A stretch of 64,000 bases of DNA from Lentzea flava. GTDB taxonomy: Bacteria > Actinomycetota > Actinomycetes > Mycobacteriales > Pseudonocardiaceae. The stretch lies in assembly GCF_014648475.1 (NCBI RefSeq), contig NZ_BMRE01000011.1, forward strand, positions 1 through 64,000, in the 5' to 3' direction. Numbering within the stretch: the stretch's first letter is position 1; each line of letters starts with the position of its first letter. The notes beneath the pieces are model-generated. The model made no database searches. It saw only the letters and a list, made by a program, of their open reading frames with translations, and was not told where the DNA came from. The position numbers were made by a program, and so were the translations under genes. This document shows, in pieces, positions 32,237-40,483 of the stretch.

Positions 32237-33783
32237 CGGTGAGCCTTTCTGATCGCGGCGGTCAGCGTCTCCACGTCCGAGAACGGGTGGATCACGCCGG
32301 CGATCTCCTGTCCCGTCTCGTGTCCCTTGCCCGCCACGACGACGACATCGCCCGGATGCGCCAGCTCGACGGCCTTCTCGATCGCGAGCTTCCGGTCGCC
32401 GATCTCCAGCACCTCGCCCCGGTTCTCGGTGGCGAGGGCACCTTCGAGCATGGCGGCCCGAATAGAGGACGCGTCTTCGCTCCTCGGGTTGTCATCGGTG
32501 ATGATCAACACGTCGGCTCGTTGCGCGGCGGCCTCGCCCATCAACGGCCGCTTGGCGCGGTCGCGGTCACCACCGCAGCCGAGCACGATGATCACGCGGC
32601 CGTCGGTCTTGGCGCGTACGGCGTCGAGCGCGAGCGCGACGGCGGCGGGCTTGTGCGAGTAGTCGACGACGGCGGTGAACGCCTGGCCCTCGTCGACGCG
32701 CTGCATGCGGCCGGGGACCTGGACGTGCCGGAGTCCTTCCGCGATGGCGTCGGACGAGATGCCTTCCGCGTGCAGGCAGGCGATCGCGAGCAGGGCGTTC
32801 GCGACGTTGAAGCTGCCGGCGAGCGGGAGGTGGATCTCGATGTCGCCGTCGGGGCCGTGCGCGGTGAACGTCTGCTCACCGGTCGCGCTGACCTCGACGT
32901 TGCTCGCGGTCCACGTCGCGGGCTTGGTGGTGGCGACGGTGATCGTGGAGTCCTTGACCAGCCTGGGACCCCACTCGCCGTCGACGCACACGACCTCCTT
33001 GCGCGCGCGGCCGTCGAACAGCTGCGCCTTGACCTGGAAGTACTCCTCCATGTCGGCGTGGTAGTCGAGGTGGTCCTGGCTGAGGTTCGTGAACGCGCCG
33101 ATCTCGAACTCGGTGGCGGCGACGCGGCCCATGTGCAGCGCGTGGCTCGACACCTCCATCGCCACGTCGGTGACGCCGCGCTCGGCCATCACCGCGAACA
33201 GCGCCTGCAGGTCCGGCGCCTCCGGCGTGGTGTGCGAACTGCCGAGCTGCTCGTCGCCGATGCGCGTGCCGACCGTCCCGATGAGACCGGTCTGCCTGCC
33301 GGCGGCCTTGAGCACCGACTCGATCATGTACGTCGTGGTGGTCTTGCCGGACGTGCCGGTGACGCCCCAGAGCCTCACCTTCGTCGACGGCTGACCGTAG
33401 ACGTGCGCGGCGAGCAGCCCCACGACCTCGCGCGGGCGCGGGTGGATCAGCACGGGCACGTCCCTGAGCGCGTCACGCGCGGCACCGGCCTCGTCCGTCA
33501 GCACCGCGACGGCACCGTTCGCGAGAGCCGTCTCGGCGAAGTCGGCGCCGTGCACGTGGGCACCGGGCAACGCGGCGTACAGGTCTCCGGGGACCACGTG
33601 CTGTGCACGCAGCGTCACCCCCGTCACCTGGACGTCGGCATGCGCTGGCCTGGTCAGGTGCACGTCGGCGACCGCGGCGAGAGCAGCCACGGAAGCAGGT
33701 CGGATGCTGGTGGGGCGGGGCGGGGCGGTCGCGACCTTGCCCTCGAGCTTGGCAGGCACGGGCAAGAGGCTACCGGCGTGCAC
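32233..33783 (-). CDS. murE: UDP-MurNAc-L-Ala-D-Glu--meso-DAP ligase
   Basis: A ligase of about 516 aa adding meso-diaminopimelate to the stem peptide. ATP loop GVTGTSGKTTTTYMIES, the NLSQDHLDYH motif and the C-terminal TDDNPRSED; the DNPR motif specifies diaminopimelate rather than lysine. Start uncertain: GTG 33783 (VHAGSLLPVPAKLEG) is given; GTG 33759 would give 508 aa, and neither has a clear Shine-Dalgarno. Normally pbpB lies just upstream; here a 6.7-kb insert separates them, so murE must have its own promoter in the 186-bp gap before 33970. Confidence 0.95.
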   Translation of the reverse strand: MHAGSLLPVPAKLEGKVATAPPRPTSIRPASVAALAAVADVHLTRPAHADVQVTGVTLRAQHVVPGDLYAALPGAHVHGADFAETALANGAVAVLTDEAGAARDALRDVPVLIHPRPREVVGLLAAHVYGQPSTKVRLWGVTGTSGKTTTTYMIESVLKAAGRQTGLIGTVGTRIGDEQLGSSHTTPEAPDLQALFAVMAERGVTDVAMEVSSHALHMGRVAATEFEIGAFTNLSQDHLDYHADMEEYFQVKAQLFDGRARKEVVCVDGEWGPRLVKDSTITVATTKPATWTASNVEVSATGEQTFTAHGPDGDIEIHLPLAGSFNVANALLAIACLHAEGISSDAIAEGLRHVQVPGRMQRVDEGQAFTAVVDYSHKPAAVALALDAVRAKTDGRVIIVLGCGGDRDRAKRPLMGEAAAQRADVLIITDDNPRSEDASSIRAAMLEGALATENRGEVLEIGDRKLAIEKAVELAHPGDVVVVAGKGHETGQEIAGVIHPFSDVETLTAAIRKAHR

Positions 33784-33969
33784 AGAGTGGCCGAGCGGCG
33801 CGTTGGCGTTCGGGTGATGATCTGCCTTGATGGGCCGTTCGGGTGGCCTTGCCCGTTGCGCTTCAGGAGTGAGCCCGTCCGGCCGAACAAGTTCCTGCGT
33901 GGTTTGTGACTTTGGCCCCTGTGACCAGCGGTGCGAGCGCGGTGAGGTAGGGGGCGGCAGGAGGCGGCG

Positions 33970-34785
33970 ATGAGAACAACCACAACGGTGCAACCCAGGA
34001 GGTTCTCCTTCTGGGCACCGGATTTCAGTCGTTCCGTGACGGTGGGGGTCGACACCTCCGAAACCGCGTATCACGCTTTCGAATGGGCAGCGCGCCACGC
34101 CTGGTCACTCAGGACGGACCTCCAGGTGTACCTCGCGGACCCCGGCGACACGACGGTCCAGCGCGTCCTGGAACGACTCCCGATGCTCACCGCCCACTTC
34201 CGCCCGAGCGGTGACGACCCGGTGGCCGCACTGGTGAGGGCGTCGGACTCAAGTGCGATCTTGGTCTTGGGGTGCAAGGGCGAACAGCACCGCAGCCTGG
34301 GTCTGGGTTCGCTCGTCCTCCCGGTGTTGCGCCGCGCGCGGTGCGGAGTCGTAGTGGTGCGCGGACGACCCCCGGCGATCCGTGGCGAATACGGCTGGAT
34401 CACCGCCGCCGTCGGCGGGTGCGAGGACCCGGTCGTGCTGCGGCGCGCGGTCGAGCTCTGCCGCACCCGCCGCGCGTCGTTGCGCCTGCTCCACGTCCAC
34501 CCACCGGCCCAGCACGGCGTCGCCGTCCCCCGCGACGAGGCCGCGGTCCGCCGTGCCGTGTTGTTCCTGCGCACCACCGCGCCCGAGCTGACGCCCGAGG
34601 TTGTGGTGGAGTCGCGGCACCCGCACGAGGCCCTGGCCTCTTTGGACTCGGATCTGGTGGTCGTGGGGCGCGGTGGGCAGAACGACGGCGTCGGGCTGAT
34701 CACGCGGGCTGCGCTTTATCACGCCTCTTGTCCGGTGCTGGTGGCTCGGCCCGAGCCGCTTCACGACGATCGGGTGGTGCTGTAA
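33970..34785 (+). CDS. universal stress protein with two UspA-like domains
   Basis: A 271-aa tandem Usp protein. Domain 1 (about 20-137) starts SVTVGVDTSETAYHAFEWAA and ends LVLPVLRRARCGVVVVRG; domain 2 (about 143-265) ends RAALYHASCPVLVARPE. The nucleotide motif G-2x-G-9x-G/S is partial (GCKGEQHRSLGLGSL in domain 1; GRGGQNDGVGLI in domain 2), so ATP binding is likely in at least one half. AGGAGG precedes the ATG. It lies 44 nt upstream of the NACHT gene on the same strand and may be cotranscribed. Confidence 0.88.
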   Translation: MRTTTTVQPRRFSFWAPDFSRSVTVGVDTSETAYHAFEWAARHAWSLRTDLQVYLADPGDTTVQRVLERLPMLTAHFRPSGDDPVAALVRASDSSAILVLGCKGEQHRSLGLGSLVLPVLRRARCGVVVVRGRPPAIRGEYGWITAAVGGCEDPVVLRRAVELCRTRRASLRLLHVHPPAQHGVAVPRDEAAVRRAVLFLRTTAPELTPEVVVESRHPHEALASLDSDLVVVGRGGQNDGVGLITRAALYHASCPVLVARPEPLHDDRVVL

Positions 34786-34829
34786 CCGGAAACTCGTTCG
34801 GCCGCACACGAGCTGTCTAGCATTGGCTG

Positions 34830-37727
34830 ATGCCGCCTGCCGCGACCACACTCCACGGCGCCTTGCTCACCCTCGGCAGGAACGACGTCTTGTGGAAGCG
34901 GAAGGTGGACGGGTGGCTCGGCAACGTCCTCACCGGCACCGATCAGCGCAAGTCGATGCACGCCGTCTTCGGCTGGATCGCTCCTGGCACCGAAGTGCCG
35001 AAGCTCGTGCGGGAGGCACGGCAGAGCACCGTTCAGGACTTGTCGTCACTCGGCCCCGGACCGGCGCGGCTCGAACTGGTGGCCGCCGTGCACACCATCA
35101 CGGTGGCGCTCTCCTTCTTCGAGCACGTCCGCGAGATCGCGGCCAGCATGCCCGGCCTCGCCGCCCCCAGCGCACACGACTGGCACGAGGAAGACCGGTC
35201 GTTCGTCTCGTACCTCTACTCGGACGACCTTCCAGTACCTTCTGCCGCGCAGAGCTTCGAAGCCCACCTCAGAGACGTCACGAAATGGGCAGCCCACCGG
35301 GGTGAACGCATCCAACGCATCCTGCGCCTGGGAAGACCGGCCAACGCGCTGCTGACCAACTCCTTCGCTGAGGCGGTGACGGCCAGCTACGCGGACGACT
35401 TCTCGGCAGTGGCGGCGTCAGTGCCGGAGTTCGCGGTATGGGCAGACGTCACAGACGCCGACATCACCACCAGAGCTCGCCGGTGGCTGTCATCGAACAG
35501 ACACGAGTCCTCGACGGACTACCTGCCAGGAACTCTGCGCAGCGCCAACCTGGCCGCGCTCGAACAGCCGTTGGCCGGCGAGCCCCATCTGCCGACCATC
35601 CACGACATCTACGTGAACCCGCACTTTCGCGTGACCGAAGCAGGTCCATCAGCAAGACTGACCAGCGACGACTGGTGGTCGTCAGAGGTTCCGCGGCGGC
35701 AGGACCTGGAACTGATGCTGGCCGGTCACCTCACGAGTCCGCGTGCCACCGGAGCCCCGATGCTGATGATCGGTGAGGCCGGCTGTGGGAAGTCGGCTGT
35801 GACCAGGATGCTGGCAGCCTTCCCACCCGCCGGTGAGCCCACCGTCGTCCGTGTGCCGCTGGGACAAGCCGATCCGGACCTGCCAGTCGCCGACCAGATC
35901 GGACAGGCTCTGCGGTACCTCACCGGTGACCGCGTCACGTGGGAAGACCTCTCCGACCACGTGTCCGTCGTCGTGCTCGACGGCTTGGACAAGTTGTTGT
36001 CGTTGCGGCCGAACAGCAATTACTTGCTCGAAGTTGTGAGGTTCCAGCTCAAGGAGGCCTCTCGCAATCGTCCGGTGTCCGTTGTGATCACCTCGCGGAC
36101 GTCGTCCCTCGATCAGGTACTCATCCCGGACGGCCTCCCGGTCGTGAGGCTGGAGCCGTTCGACGAGTCGCAGACCCGCGACTGGGTCGCTCACTGGAAC
36201 CGGGCGACCGCGACAACCCCGCGAAAACGTCTGCCGGTGGAGACCGTGCTGGCTCATGGGCTACTGGCGTCGCAGCCGCTGCTGCTGTTCATGCTCGCGA
36301 CATATCTGACTGATCCACTGACACCGGAACCCTCCGCCGATCTCTCGACGACCGCACTCCTGGAACGGTTGAACGACCTCTGTGCTCGACGGGTGGGCAT
36401 GGAACCGCAAGCGCTCTCCGTGGCAGCACTGGGGATGTTCGTCCGCGGCCGGGAGTCGCTCTCAGAGACCGAATTCCAAGCCGACCTCGCCGCGCTCGGC
36501 TTCCAGGTCCCCGCTTGGCAGTACCCGCAACGATGGGGACCGCTCGCCGATTACCAGATCGCCTCCTACCTGCTGGACGTGCTGACCGGAACGGACGATG
36601 AGCTGCTGTTCGCGCTACTTTCCCACCGGCTGTTGACTGATCGATGGCCGCTCTGGTCGATGGTGTTCAGGCTGGCCCGATCGACGGTCGAGCTGCGGCC
36701 GCTGTGGCGCATGCTTTTTCTGGCGACCTTGAACCGGAACGATCAGCCTCCGCGCATGGACGGGTACAGGGGGTACCAGCCGACAGCCGGCCGATCCAGG
36801 TCCACTTTCTCGACGAACCTCACCCTCCTGCGACTCGTCGCCAAGGAGGTCGAACGGACCACCAAGGCGGATGAGCCGGAGTCACCGCGAAGCGCCGTTG
36901 AGTTCGTCCACCGAGCGCTCAAGCTGGGCACGAAGCCGATCGGGCAGGTCACCTGGTCCGCCAACGGACAGCTGCTGACCACCAACTCCGGCCGCGAGAT
37001 CACGTTCTGGAAGATCACCGAGGACGGTCAGCCGCGAGCGATCGAATCTCATCGCGGAGTTTCGGACGTCGACTGGCATCCGGCCCGATCGATCGCCGCG
37101 ATCGTGCAGAGAAGCCCTGCCTCCGAGGAGAAGACCGGATCGCCGATCGACACGCGCCGGATCCTGGTCACCGCGCTGGACGGAGCAGAACCCCGCCTTC
37201 TCTGCGCGGCGAGAAGCGGCACCCGGATCAGCTGGTCGCCCAACGGATCGGCAGTGGCCCTGCTCGACCCCTACTCGCTGCGGATCGTCGACGTGGTCTC
37301 CGGCGCCACCTTGGTGGAGCACGTGTTCCGCGGGGCGCCTGGACAAATGGGCGCCTATGTTCCGAAGCCGCACTGGACGCGCGATGGGCTGCACATCGTG
37401 GCAACCCACCGGACCGCCGCGCATCTGTTCCTGGCACGGGGTCTGCGGCTGGTGTGGAAGGGTCGTCCGGGCGGAGGGGCATTGGCGATCCTCGCTCCCG
37501 ACGCGTCGTCGGTGATCGGCGCGTGCGGGAGTTCGGGTTCGACGACTACGTCGAGACCAGTGCCAAGGAGGGCTGGGGCATCGACGACCTCATCCGCGCG
37601 GTCCGCGACGGCATCGACTGGGACGCGCTGCCGGTGGTCAGTTCGAACGCGTTGTTCGAGGCGATCAAGGACTTCCTGGTCGAGGAGAAGCAGCAGGGCC
37701 GCATTCTGTCCACTGTGGACGACCTGA
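34830..37727 (+). CDS. NACHT-type STAND ATPase with truncated WD40 propeller
   Basis: The open frame is 965 aa. Residues 1-290 are a helical N-terminal domain of unknown role, similar in position to NACHT N-terminal helical modules. A NACHT ATPase follows: Walker A IGEAGCGKSAVTRM (about 314-327), Walker B VVVLDGLDKLL (about 380-390), sensor VSVVITSRTSSLD. Helical linkers lead to a WD40-like propeller from about 690: WSANGQLLTTNSGREITFW, VDWHPARSIAAI, ISWSPNGSAVALLD and HWTRDGLHIVATH mark blades. The propeller breaks off near residue 892 (APDASSVIGA), after about 4.5 blades. The last 73 residues, Ser/Arg/Thr-rich, are an out-of-frame reading of GTPase-derived DNA. STAND proteins of this layout act in antiphage immunity or signalling; this copy is probably damaged. 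Confidence 0.85.
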   Translation: MPPAATTLHGALLTLGRNDVLWKRKVDGWLGNVLTGTDQRKSMHAVFGWIAPGTEVPKLVREARQSTVQDLSSLGPGPARLELVAAVHTITVALSFFEHVREIAASMPGLAAPSAHDWHEEDRSFVSYLYSDDLPVPSAAQSFEAHLRDVTKWAAHRGERIQRILRLGRPANALLTNSFAEAVTASYADDFSAVAASVPEFAVWADVTDADITTRARRWLSSNRHESSTDYLPGTLRSANLAALEQPLAGEPHLPTIHDIYVNPHFRVTEAGPSARLTSDDWWSSEVPRRQDLELMLAGHLTSPRATGAPMLMIGEAGCGKSAVTRMLAAFPPAGEPTVVRVPLGQADPDLPVADQIGQALRYLTGDRVTWEDLSDHVSVVVLDGLDKLLSLRPNSNYLLEVVRFQLKEASRNRPVSVVITSRTSSLDQVLIPDGLPVVRLEPFDESQTRDWVAHWNRATATTPRKRLPVETVLAHGLLASQPLLLFMLATYLTDPLTPEPSADLSTTALLERLNDLCARRVGMEPQALSVAALGMFVRGRESLSETEFQADLAALGFQVPAWQYPQRWGPLADYQIASYLLDVLTGTDDELLFALLSHRLLTDRWPLWSMVFRLARSTVELRPLWRMLFLATLNRNDQPPRMDGYRGYQPTAGRSRSTFSTNLTLLRLVAKEVERTTKADEPESPRSAVEFVHRALKLGTKPIGQVTWSANGQLLTTNSGREITFWKITEDGQPRAIESHRGVSDVDWHPARSIAAIVQRSPASEEKTGSPIDTRRILVTALDGAEPRLLCAARSGTRISWSPNGSAVALLDPYSLRIVDVVSGATLVEHVFRGAPGQMGAYVPKPHWTRDGLHIVATHRTAAHLFLARGLRLVWKGRPGGGALAILAPDASSVIGACGSSGSTTTSRPVPRRAGASTTSSARSATASTGTRCRWSVRTRCSRRSRTSWSRRSSRAAFCPLWTT

Positions 37728-39097
37728 TGCACAGCTTCCGCCGCACCCAGCTGGAGGCACCGCCGACCGACGAGCTGGCGGACAAGTTCGGGGCGTGCAT
37801 CGGGCGGTTGGAGAGCGTGGGCGTGGTGCGGCGGATGTCGTACGGCGACTACGTGCTGCTGCGCCCCGAGCTGCTGGACTCCTACGCCTCGTCTCTCGTG
37901 CAGGCGGCCAAGGACGAGCCAGACGGCCTGGGGTTCGTGAAGGAGGACGACGCGCTCGAAGGGAACTTCCGGATCCCCAAGGACGAGCGGCTGACGAATC
38001 CGCAGCAGGAACGGATCCTGCTCAACGCCGTGGTGCAGGAGCTGCTCAGAAGAGAGATCGCGCTGAAGGAGGTCACCGACAGGGAGGTCGACCTGATCTT
38101 CCCGTCGCAGTTCACCAGGGAACGGCCCGACGCGCCGCGGCTGCCCGGCCAGGACGTGGTGTTCACGTTCGACGGCCACCTGTACTCGATCTACTCGACG
38201 CTCGCGGTGCGGTTGTCGCACTCGCGGTTCTTCGAGCGGCACGAGATGTGGCACAACTCCGCCACGTACAAGGCGGACGCGGGCGGCCTGTGCGGGATCG
38301 CGATCCGGGAGGTCGAGGAGGGCAAGGGCGAGCTGGCGCTGTTCTACGACGAGTCGGCGATTCCGCTGGTGCGCAAGCAGTTCGAGGCCTACGTCGTGGA
38401 GCATCTCCAGCAGCGGGCCGGTGAGGTCGCGACGCGGCGGGTGCGCAGGTGCGGGCTCTGCGGGTACACGATTCCGGACGATCTCGTGCGGGGGCGGATC
38501 GAGCGCGGCAAGCAGAAGATGACGTGTCCGCAGTGCGACGACTTCGTCATCACGCTGGTGGACGGGCCGGACGAGGTCGGTGACGTGCGGCCGGTGGTGG
38601 AGCAGATGAACTCCAACGCCGACGCGCGGCGGGACGAGGACGTCGCGGCCACCACGCTGCGGGGCAAGCGGGAGGCCGGGGACTACGACGTCTTCCTGTG
38701 CCACAACGTCAAGGACAAGCCGCAGGTGCTCGAGATCGCCCAAGAGCTCGAGGCGCGCGGGATCCTGCCGTGGCTCGACGTGCACGACATTCAGCCGGGG
38801 TCGCGGTGGCAGCAGGAGATGGCGAAGGGCATCGAGAAGAGCCGGTCCGCGGCCGTGCTCATCGGGCCTGCCGGACCGGGGCCGTGGCACGAGGCCGAGA
38901 TGGAGCTGATCAACGACTGGTCCGCGCGCAACAGGAGCCGCCGGGTCATCCCGGTGATCCTCGACGGCACCGAGAGCGAGCCGGAGCTGCCGGGCTTTCT
39001 GCGGGTGTGGTCGACCGTCGACATGCGGACGGCCGACCCCGACCCGATCGAGCAGCTGATCTGGGGCATCACCGGGCAGCACCCCCGGTGGGCCTAG
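37454..39097 (+). CDS. TIR-domain protein with decapitated Ras-like GTPase (probable gene remnant)
   Basis: The frame gives up to 547 aa, but homology-like sequence starts only at VREFGFDDYVETSAKEGWG, the last strand, G5 motif (TSAK) and final helix of a Ras/Roc-type GTPase. Motifs G1-G4 are absent. A COR-like winged-helix region (about 60-320), a CGLC...CPQC pair (about 333 and 359; zinc-ribbon-like) and a TIR domain (about 408-545) follow. TIR landmarks: DYDVFLCHNVKDK, WLDVHDIQPGSRW, AVLIGPAGPGPW and a W-x3-E glutamate (PWHEAEMEL), consistent with NAD-cleaving TIR domains. It overlaps the NACHT frame by 274 bases in another frame, and no start with a ribosome-binding site is visible, so expression is doubtful. 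Confidence 0.75.
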   Translation: MEGSSGRRGIGDPRSRRVVGDRRVREFGFDDYVETSAKEGWGIDDLIRAVRDGIDWDALPVVSSNALFEAIKDFLVEEKQQGRILSTVDDLMHSFRRTQLEAPPTDELADKFGACIGRLESVGVVRRMSYGDYVLLRPELLDSYASSLVQAAKDEPDGLGFVKEDDALEGNFRIPKDERLTNPQQERILLNAVVQELLRREIALKEVTDREVDLIFPSQFTRERPDAPRLPGQDVVFTFDGHLYSIYSTLAVRLSHSRFFERHEMWHNSATYKADAGGLCGIAIREVEEGKGELALFYDESAIPLVRKQFEAYVVEHLQQRAGEVATRRVRRCGLCGYTIPDDLVRGRIERGKQKMTCPQCDDFVITLVDGPDEVGDVRPVVEQMNSNADARRDEDVAATTLRGKREAGDYDVFLCHNVKDKPQVLEIAQELEARGILPWLDVHDIQPGSRWQQEMAKGIEKSRSAAVLIGPAGPGPWHEAEMELINDWSARNRSRRVIPVILDGTESEPELPGFLRVWSTVDMRTADPDPIEQLIWGITGQHPRWA

Positions 39098-40293
39098 CAG
39101 GACCTGCGCAGCACCGTTCCCGAAGTACCCGGCAGTGAGACCGAGCGGACCGTGGAGCCCTTCTCGTTGACGTGCGGTGCGGAAAGTCGCACGGTGACCG
39201 CGGAGCTGCCGGTCTTGTTCGCGTTGACGATCACGGTGCCGCACGCGAAGTCGCGCTGGAACACGTTCGAGGCCACGGCGAAGTACGGGCCGACCGGCGT
39301 GCCCAGGTCCCAGTCGTACTCGGTGCGCCACTGCGAGGGGTTGTCGTAGCGGTCGGTCTGGTCGATCTCGGAGATGGCCGCGTGCGTGCCGGCCGCCAGC
39401 AGGTAGCTCGCGTAGGCGTAGCGGAACGGCTGCTCGGCGCCGCTGTGGTGCGGCTGCACCCAGGTGATCTTGCCCTTGGCCTCGTTGGCCGCGATCTCGG
39501 CGACCTGGCGGCTCCAGCCCTCTGGGTACTCGGAGAGCAGGTCGTTGTCGTTGAACGTCAGCCACCACTCGTCGAAGCCGCCGTCGAGGTTTTCGACGTA
39601 GCTGTCCCACGCGCCCTCGTGGAGGCGGGCGTTGGACATGTTCGCGACGGTCTTGAGGCCCGCGTCCACGAACTTCTGCCTGGTGTTGGCGAGCATCGAG
39701 CGGTAGGCCGCGCGCATCGACTCGTCGGTCGGGTACGCGGCCGGGCAGACGCCGTCGTGGTAGGTGTCGCAGGCGAAGAGCGCGTTGTCCATGAACACGC
39801 CGTCGAACGATCCCTTCGAGGACGCGATCACGTTGTCGGCCCAGGCGTTCTGGTAGTCGGTGTTGCCGACGTCCATCTGCCAATGGCCCTCATAGCCGTC
39901 GTACTCGAAACGGCGACCGTTCGGGTCGAGAAGAAACCAGGAGGGGTCGGCCGCGCAGTAACCGACGCCGGTGGGCAGAGCCGAATCGTCGACACCGTCC
40001 GTGCACGCATAACTACGCGTTGACGAGAGGTCCTTGTAGACGAACGTCTGAATCTTCGGGTTGGCCGCCTTGAACTTGGCGGCAAGATCGGTTTCCCAGG
40101 CGTTGAGCACCACGTACGAACGGCGGGCAGCCTCGGTGGTGATCATTTCTTCAGAGGTGGGCGTGCTGTTCATGTGCAGCCAGTAAGTCTTGGCAGTCCA
40201 GGCTTCCTCTCCGGCCTGAGCTGCGGGAACCAGCGTCACCGTCAATGCGGCGACCAAGATCGAATATCCGAAGAAACGCACACCAAACCCCAT
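39094..40293 (-). CDS. secreted putative glycoside hydrolase (GHL15-like)
   Basis: A 399-aa exported protein. Signal peptide MGFGVRFFGYSILVAALTVT to AAQA (about 28 residues), then a TIM-barrel-like domain: KTYWLHMN, FVYKDLSS, WQMDVGNTDYQNAWADNV, FDGVFMDNALF, GFDEWWLTFND and YAYASYLLAAG. The FDGVFMDN aspartate is at the usual catalytic position of the hypothetical family GHL15. A beta-rich tail of about 70 residues (VIVNANKTGSSAVTVRLSAP) closes the chain. ATG 40293 chosen over GTG 40305. The substrate is unknown. It converges on the TIR frame (4-base overlap) and faces away from murE's insert partners. Confidence 0.82.
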   Translation of the reverse strand: MGFGVRFFGYSILVAALTVTLVPAAQAGEEAWTAKTYWLHMNSTPTSEEMITTEAARRSYVVLNAWETDLAAKFKAANPKIQTFVYKDLSSTRSYACTDGVDDSALPTGVGYCAADPSWFLLDPNGRRFEYDGYEGHWQMDVGNTDYQNAWADNVIASSKGSFDGVFMDNALFACDTYHDGVCPAAYPTDESMRAAYRSMLANTRQKFVDAGLKTVANMSNARLHEGAWDSYVENLDGGFDEWWLTFNDNDLLSEYPEGWSRQVAEIAANEAKGKITWVQPHHSGAEQPFRYAYASYLLAAGTHAAISEIDQTDRYDNPSQWRTEYDWDLGTPVGPYFAVASNVFQRDFACGTVIVNANKTGSSAVTVRLSAPHVNEKGSTVRSVSLPGTSGTVLRRSC

Positions 40294-40443
40294 CTCGCCT
40301 TGCACTCCGGTTTCGGAGTATTAGACGTGATGGAATGCGTCTCATTTCGGCTGGTTGACATGACGATTTTCACTGTTAATCAGAAGAACAGGGAATCGCC
40401 TCACAGTGCACGCCTGAGCGTGTCTCACATCACTTGCAAAAAT

Positions 40444-40473
40444 GGGGGCGCGTCATAAAGAATGCGCGCCCCC
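40444..40473 (-). terminator. intrinsic terminator after pbpB
   Basis: A 9-bp perfect stem (GGGGGCGCG/CGCGCCCCC, 12-nt loop) lies 11 bases past the pbpB stop and is followed on the transcript strand by ATTTTTGC. It ends the mraZ-rsmH-ftsL-pbpB transcript, so pbpB does not read into murE. Confidence 0.9.
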
Positions 40474-40483
40474 GAAAAATGAT

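Noticed and set aside
34830..39097. Simple sequencing frameshift joining NACHT and TIR into one protein
   Set aside because: Restoring the frame would still leave a half propeller fused to the last strand of a GTPase; missing domains need a deletion, not an indel error.
33970..40293. Integrated mobile element carrying the immune-type genes
   Set aside because: No integrase, transposase, inverted terminal repeats, target duplication or tRNA attachment site could be found at either edge.
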